This document shows, piece after piece, positions 60,076 through 64,000 of a stretch of DNA of 64,000 nt. The stretch is from Flagellimonas_B algarum (GTDB lineage Bacteria; Bacteroidota; Bacteroidia; Flavobacteriales; Flavobacteriaceae): contig NZ_JBEVTG010000001.1 in NCBI RefSeq assembly GCF_040513375.1, positions 682,001 to 746,000 of the forward strand. Direction: 5' to 3'. Both the position numbers and the translations under genes were made by a program. The notes below the pieces were generated by a model. The model made no database searches. It was not told where the DNA came from and worked only from the letters and a program-made list of their open reading frames with translations. The stretch's first letter is position 1; each line of letters starts with the position of its first letter.

Positions 60076-61476
60076 ATGAAACACCACTTTTTGGTGATGT
60101 TGCTCCTGCTTTCCGCAACATTCCTACACGCACAGAGCATCCATCGAACGGCCTGTCAAGGAAATCTCGTTCGCCTCGACAATCTGCTCCAAAATACCAC
60201 AATCGATAGTGAAGATAGCCGTGGACGAAGCTTGTTGCATTGGGCTGTGGCTTGTGACAGAACCGAGGTTTTCGACCATTTGGTGCAAAAGGGCATTGCG
60301 ATCAACGCCCAAGACCATGAAGGGGCTACCCCAATGCATATGGCCATACGCTTTGAGCGGATGGGGTTTTTTGAAAAACTAGTAGCCTTACAACCCGATG
60401 CTAGCTGGCTCACCACTTTTGGACCTTCTTTGATAACGAAGGCCGTAATGACCGAGCAAGCCGATTTTCTAAAAAAGCTGGTCACCCTTGGAGTCGATGT
60501 CAATGGGCTCAACGAACGTGGAAGCACACCGCTTGAAATCGCCCTACGTATCGAAGCAAATGAAATCGCGACGGTTTTAAGCGAATTAGGGGCCAAACCC
60601 GAACTTGTTCGTAGGTTCTCCCCACAAGGGGCGTACCTCGGACAAGATCCCCCGGGTACTATCTCGAAACTTTTTGCGCCCAATGTCATCTCAACCGAAG
60701 CATCGGAATTCGGTTCGGTTTTCAACAAGGCCAGTGACGAATTGTACTATGCGGTCGATGTGAACGGAAAAAACGAGATCCGGTTCACGAAAAAACGGTT
60801 TGATGGTACGTGGTCGCCACCGGTCGTCTTGCTAGCGCATGACCGTTACGGCTATAACGATCCTTTTTTATCCCCAGATGAACAACGCCTGTATTTTATT
60901 TCGAAGCGGGCGTTTGACGGTGAAGGTGATTTGAAGGACCAAGACATCTGGTATATCGAACGGACAAAGAAAGGATGGTCGTCTCCCATCAATGTGGGGC
61001 CCAATATCAACTCGGATCGCAACGAATATTACATCTCCTTTGCCCAAGACGGAAGCCTATATTTTTCATCGAATAGCAATGCCCCAGAAGATCGGGTCCG
61101 TTCGGACTACGACCTCTACAAGGCCGAATTCGTGGATGGTGGTTTTAAAAAGGCGGAACCATTGCCGGGTTGGGTCAACACCGAAGCCTATGAAGCCGAT
61201 GTATTCGTCGATCCCCAAGAACGGTACCTTATTTTTTGCGGTATGTTAGCGGATGGCTATGGACGCGGCGACCTCTATATCAGTTTTAAGACCGAACAAG
61301 GCCAATGGACCAAAGCCTTGAATATGGGGGCAAGTATCAATTCCCTACATCACGAACTCTGTCCTTTCGTGACCCATGACGGCAACTACCTCTTTTACAC
61401 CAGCAAGCAAGACATTTATTGGGTGGGCACCGAAATTATCGAAGAGCTCCGAAAAAAGGCCTTGGGCAAACAGTGA
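60076..61476 (+). CDS. Secreted ankyrin-repeat and PD40 (WD40-like) beta-propeller fusion protein
   Basis: About 466 residues from the ATG at 60076, which gives a signal peptide (MKHHFLVMLLLLSATFLHAQ). The N-terminal part (about 25-175) has ankyrin repeats: GRSLLHWAVACDRTEVFDHL, GATPMHMAIRFERMGFFEKL, and GSTPLEIALRIEANEIATVL. The C-terminal part (about 215-450) has WD40-like PD40 beta-propeller blades: DPFLSPDEQRLYFISKRAFD, EYYISFAQDGSLYFSSNSNA and ELCPFVTHDGNYLFYTSKQD. PD40 proteins in Bacteroidetes often relate to OmpA or TolB-type exported proteins; the fusion with ankyrin is unusual. It starts about 100 bases after the previous gene. Confidence 0.85.
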   Translation: MKHHFLVMLLLLSATFLHAQSIHRTACQGNLVRLDNLLQNTTIDSEDSRGRSLLHWAVACDRTEVFDHLVQKGIAINAQDHEGATPMHMAIRFERMGFFEKLVALQPDASWLTTFGPSLITKAVMTEQADFLKKLVTLGVDVNGLNERGSTPLEIALRIEANEIATVLSELGAKPELVRRFSPQGAYLGQDPPGTISKLFAPNVISTEASEFGSVFNKASDELYYAVDVNGKNEIRFTKKRFDGTWSPPVVLLAHDRYGYNDPFLSPDEQRLYFISKRAFDGEGDLKDQDIWYIERTKKGWSSPINVGPNINSDRNEYYISFAQDGSLYFSSNSNAPEDRVRSDYDLYKAEFVDGGFKKAEPLPGWVNTEAYEADVFVDPQERYLIFCGMLADGYGRGDLYISFKTEQGQWTKALNMGASINSLHHELCPFVTHDGNYLFYTSKQDIYWVGTEIIEELRKKALGKQ

Positions 61477-61488
61477 GCACCGATAGGG

Positions 61489-62745
61489 TTATTCGGGTTC
61501 CTTGGGGTGCAACTTTTTGGCCAAGTGCTTTTTGACCAACTCGTTTTCGCTGAGGGCAATGGCTTTTTCAATAGACACAGCAAACGTTTTTTGGCCCAAT
61601 TCGAGAAGCAATTCACCCTGGATCGCAAAATATAGGGCGGTTTTCGAATAATCGTTTTTGGAAGCGACCTCATCCAAAACCTTCAAAGCTTTCGCGGCAC
61701 CGTGTACGCGCTGGTAAGCAACGATCCTGTTGAGGGCCACTATGGGTGAGAAATTTCGTTGCAGGTGCAAATCGTACAGCTGAAGAATGCGGCCCCAGTC
61801 GGTTTCGGCATAGGTTTCGGCCGTTGAATGGTAGTACGATACCGCCGCCTCGAGATGGTAGCGCGAAGTCAGTCCTTTACCCGCACCCGCCTTTTCCAAA
61901 TGAAAGGTTCCGATTTCAATCAGTTCGGTATTGTATAAAGACCGATCATGTTCGGCCAAGGTCACCAAGCTCCCCGCTGGGTCGATGCGGGCATCGAATC
62001 GTGCGGCGTGAAAGCACATTAATGCGATCAAAGCATCCAATTGTTCATGCTGGCAATAAGTATTCTTGCGCAACAACAAGGCAAGGCGCAAAGCCTCGTA
62101 GCAAATGTCCCGTTTGATGGCCAGGGTACCCGAAGTCACGGCATAACCTTCGGAGAAAAGCAGGTAAATAACCCGCAAAACGACGAACAAACGGGATTGT
62201 AGCCCCAATTCGACCGGAAATTTCGGTAAGCGTACCTGCTCCCTGAATTTCTTTTTAGCACGGGTATATGACTTCGCAACGGTCTCCTCTTTTTTGAGCA
62301 AGGCTTCGGCCAGCTCGCGATTACTGAACCCTCCCATGATCTTAAGGCTCAACACCAACTGGTATTCTTCGGAAAGCGAAGGGTCGCAGCATGCAAAGAT
62401 CAACTTGAGTTGGCTATCGGTCAGTTCACTATCGGTAGCGATGTCGGAAGTCTGGGTCACCGCTTCACTATTCTTGGATTCCGTTACCAAGTCGAACTTC
62501 TTGGCACGGCGCAAACCGTCGATCATCGCATTGTTAGCGACCCGATAGAGCCAGGCGGTCGGATTGTCGGGTACCTCTTGATACCCCCACACCTGCATCG
62601 CTTTTATAAAGGTGTCTTGCACCACATCTTCAATGGCTTCGAAATGGGAGGCCCCATACTTGTTCGCAAGCAAGGCCACCACCTTTCCGTGTTCGTTTCG
62701 AAACAGATGATCGACGGTTTGTTGTATGTTGTGCTGCTGTGCCAT
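61489..62745 (-). CDS. ECF42-type sigma factor with C-terminal TPR-like extension
   Basis: A 418-residue sigma factor, more than twice the usual ECF length. Region 2 is at about 10-85 (VEDVVQDTFIKAMQVWGYQ in form), region 4 at about 120-170 (FSNRELAEALLKKEETVAKSY). The extra 230 residues include the family AYQRVHGAAKALKVLDEV and HLEAAVSYYHSTAETY helices. This, with the YCII gene upstream, is the ECF42 architecture (sigma plus DGPF/YCII gene) known in many bacteria. The ATG at 62745 directly follows a terminator-like hairpin and its T run (62746-62773). Confidence 0.87.
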   Translation of the reverse strand: MAQQHNIQQTVDHLFRNEHGKVVALLANKYGASHFEAIEDVVQDTFIKAMQVWGYQEVPDNPTAWLYRVANNAMIDGLRRAKKFDLVTESKNSEAVTQTSDIATDSELTDSQLKLIFACCDPSLSEEYQLVLSLKIMGGFSNRELAEALLKKEETVAKSYTRAKKKFREQVRLPKFPVELGLQSRLFVVLRVIYLLFSEGYAVTSGTLAIKRDICYEALRLALLLRKNTYCQHEQLDALIALMCFHAARFDARIDPAGSLVTLAEHDRSLYNTELIEIGTFHLEKAGAGKGLTSRYHLEAAVSYYHSTAETYAETDWGRILQLYDLHLQRNFSPIVALNRIVAYQRVHGAAKALKVLDEVASKNDYSKTALYFAIQGELLLELGQKTFAVSIEKAIALSENELVKKHLAKKLHPKEPE

Positions 62746-62773
62746 AAAAAAAGCCTGAACGGATCCAGGCTTT
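62746..62773 (-). terminator. Terminator-like hairpin just before the ECF42 sigma start
   Basis: On the minus strand, AAAGCCTG / CAGGCTTT (8 bp, 62750-62773) with loop GATCCGTT is followed by a T run that touches the ATG at 62745. It could end the YCII transcript or attenuate the sigma gene. Confidence 0.7.
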
Positions 62774-62789
62774 ATCAAATTGGTATGGT

Positions 62790-63146
62790 TTAATGGTTGT
62801 CTTCCATAGACAGGATCTCACGGACCTCTACATTACTGCCCTCATAATCGAATATCGGACAGCCTTTGGAAATGGTCACCGCCTCATCGATATCCTTGGC
62901 CGAAACGATGAGATACCCACCGACCAATTCGGTTCCTTCGGCATAAGGGCCATTGGTGACCAATTCGCCTCGGTTATGTACCACGCGACCATCCTCGGCC
63001 AAGGGGAGCCCATCCAATAAATGGCCTTCTTCTCTTAGGTTTCCCATCCATTCGTGCCATACTTGCATATGGGCCTGCTTTTCTTCTTGTGACAATTTTT
63101 GATAGGCTTCGTCGCCTCCTCTGAACAAATACAAAAAATTACTCAT
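62790..63146 (-). CDS. YCII-related (DGPF) domain protein
   Basis: A 118-residue protein with the YCII fold: NFLYLFRGGDEAYQKLSQEE at the start, then LAEDGRVVHNRGELVTNGPY, with GPY in place of DGPF, and LVGGYLIVSAKDIDEAVTI. It starts at the ATG at 63146; a longer reading adds 28 unlikely residues. YCII proteins are the conserved partners of ECF42 sigma factors, encoded upstream as here. They are thought to bind small molecules or act as monooxygenase-like enzymes. Confidence 0.88.
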   Translation of the reverse strand: MSNFLYLFRGGDEAYQKLSQEEKQAHMQVWHEWMGNLREEGHLLDGLPLAEDGRVVHNRGELVTNGPYAEGTELVGGYLIVSAKDIDEAVTISKGCPIFDYEGSNVEVREILSMEDNH

Positions 63147-63260
63147 TGGTTCTTTTTTTAGGTCCGGTCGATGTGATGCATCGCTCCGAACGGGTTTTAC
63201 ATTGTTTTCATAAGGATGACGGTTCGACATCGCTCTATTGGACCGTTATCATAAAAATAT

Positions 63261-64000
63261 TCAAAATAACTTCATTTGTCCAGCCTTATAAGGTTCATGG
63301 AGGTCCGTTCGCAGCTTTGGGAATTCACGTCCTTGAAAATATTTCTTTTTGGCCAATCGGGCCATCTGATGGATCTGTTCGGCTACTTTTCCTTCACCGC
63401 GATTGCGGAGACCGAAGCGGCTGTCGTTGAGACTACCGCCATGGCAATCTTGGATGAGGTGCAAGACCTTTTGGGCCCGATCCGGCATGGTCTTGTTGAT
63501 CCACTCGGTGAACAACTGCCCAATGGCCCCATTCAGTCGAACGATCGTAAATCCGAAGGACAAGGCCCCATGATCGGCCACTGCTTTGGCCAAAGGCAGC
63601 AGTTCATGGCTATTGATCCCAGGAATCATTGGAGCCAGCATGGCATTGACCGGTACATTCGCTTCGGAAAGCCTCCTAATCGTATCCAACCTTCGCTTCA
63701 GAGTGGCCGTTCGGGGTTCCAACAAACGCCTGGTCTTTTCGGAAAGCGAAGTGATCGAAATGTTAACGGCTATCAATCCATGGGTGTTCAACTCCTTGAT
63801 GATATCCAAATCGCGTAAAACGAGGGCGTTCTTGGTAATGATCCCCACAGGATGCCGGTACTTCAAAAACACCTCCAGGCATTGCCGGGTCAACTTGAAG
63901 CGTTGTTCGGCAGGTTGGTAACAGTCGGTGTTTCCTGAAAGTACAATGGTTTCGGCCTTCCACTGTTTTTTCTTCAGCTGTTCTTCCAACAACCGCGGAG
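63261..64000 (-). CDS. PA0069-family radical SAM protein, N-terminus cut by window edge
   Basis: About 246 residues are visible, continuing beyond the right edge, where the N-terminal radical SAM CxxxCxxC cluster should lie. The visible part matches the PA0069 (SplB-like) group: SGNTDCYQPAEQRFKLTRQC, then PVGIITKNALVLRDLDI, AVNISITSLSEKTRRLLEP, and FGLRNRGEGKVAEQI near the end. The family is a relative of spore photoproduct lyase-like enzymes; no reaction is assigned. Only the 5' end is missing. Confidence 0.87.
   Translation of the reverse strand, partial: PRLLEEQLKKKQWKAETIVLSGNTDCYQPAEQRFKLTRQCLEVFLKYRHPVGIITKNALVLRDLDIIKELNTHGLIAVNISITSLSEKTRRLLEPRTATLKRRLDTIRRLSEANVPVNAMLAPMIPGINSHELLPLAKAVADHGALSFGFTIVRLNGAIGQLFTEWINKTMPDRAQKVLHLIQDCHGGSLNDSRFGLRNRGEGKVAEQIHQMARLAKKKYFQGREFPKLRTDLHEPYKAGQMKLF

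Noticed and set aside
1..64000. CRISPR arrays, insertion sequences, prophage genes, tRNA or rRNA genes
   Set aside because: No repeat-spacer pattern, transposase, integrase, phage structural gene or tRNA-like cloverleaf was found in the gaps between genes.

Overview
The window is a chromosome segment from a member of the Bacteroidetes, most likely a marine Flavobacteriaceae. The evidence is the repeated -7 promoter motif TANNTTTG, with few Shine-Dalgarno sequences, together with family types that are common in this group: a Tat-exported Gfo/Idh/MocA protein, DUF1080 lipoproteins, a TPR sensor kinase of the LytS type, MORN-repeat secreted proteins, a flavobacterial lycopene cyclase and an ECF42-type sigma factor with its YCII partner. 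I saw no phage, insertion sequence, CRISPR array, rRNA or tRNA. Codon use looks even throughout, so this reads as core chromosome with one catabolic island.

Layout. 1-4.9 kb: a DUF1028 protein (cut by the left edge), a membrane LytTR regulator, lycopene cyclase facing a short-chain prenyl diphosphate synthase, and an ECF sigma factor coupled to a small membrane protein. 5.0-11.8 kb: a four-gene efflux operon (TetR, TolC, adaptor, RND pump) with a clear operator over its promoter. 11.8-24.8 kb: housekeeping and membrane genes (aspS, a ClC channel, a cold-shock protein, tadA, dxs, dgt, a PiT phosphate carrier with a PhoU-like tail) and two related MORN-repeat secreted proteins. 24.9-31.6 kb: an S9 peptidase, an unrecognised helical protein, a YiaA/B membrane protein, and the tight operon yicC-gmk-nadD.

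31.6-42.5 kb is the most specialised part. Three transcription units carry two DUF1080 lipoproteins, two TIM-barrel sugar isomerase-like proteins, a Gfo/Idh oxidoreductase, two MFS-type carriers, and a GMC dehydrogenase with a Tat-signal gluconate-2-dehydrogenase subunit 3. Together they fit an oxidative (3-keto) route for breaking down glycosides, with a 16-bp perfect palindrome in the divergent promoter region as a likely operator.

42.7-64 kb: ribonucleotide reductase nrdB-nrdA; an 822-base gene-poor gap that appears to hold a small peptide gene and a rod-shaped structured RNA with its own terminator; a LytTR response regulator with its TPR histidine kinase; MarC; an S41 protease; dCMP deaminase; HupE; a TerB-DnaJ protein; a bacilliredoxin; an SDR-PlsC-HD operon; the exported Gfo/Idh protein; three small secreted or membrane proteins including an ankyrin/PD40 fusion; the ECF42 sigma factor and YCII pair; and a radical SAM protein cut by the right edge.

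How genes work together: dxs, the prenyl synthase and lycopene cyclase are three steps of isoprenoid and carotenoid synthesis, although scattered. The genes dgt, the dCMP deaminase, nrdAB and gmk all act on nucleotide pools. The best candidates for undescribed biology are the structured RNA at 46.5-46.8 kb, the apparently leaderless promoters of crtY and dxs, and the glycoside-oxidation locus.
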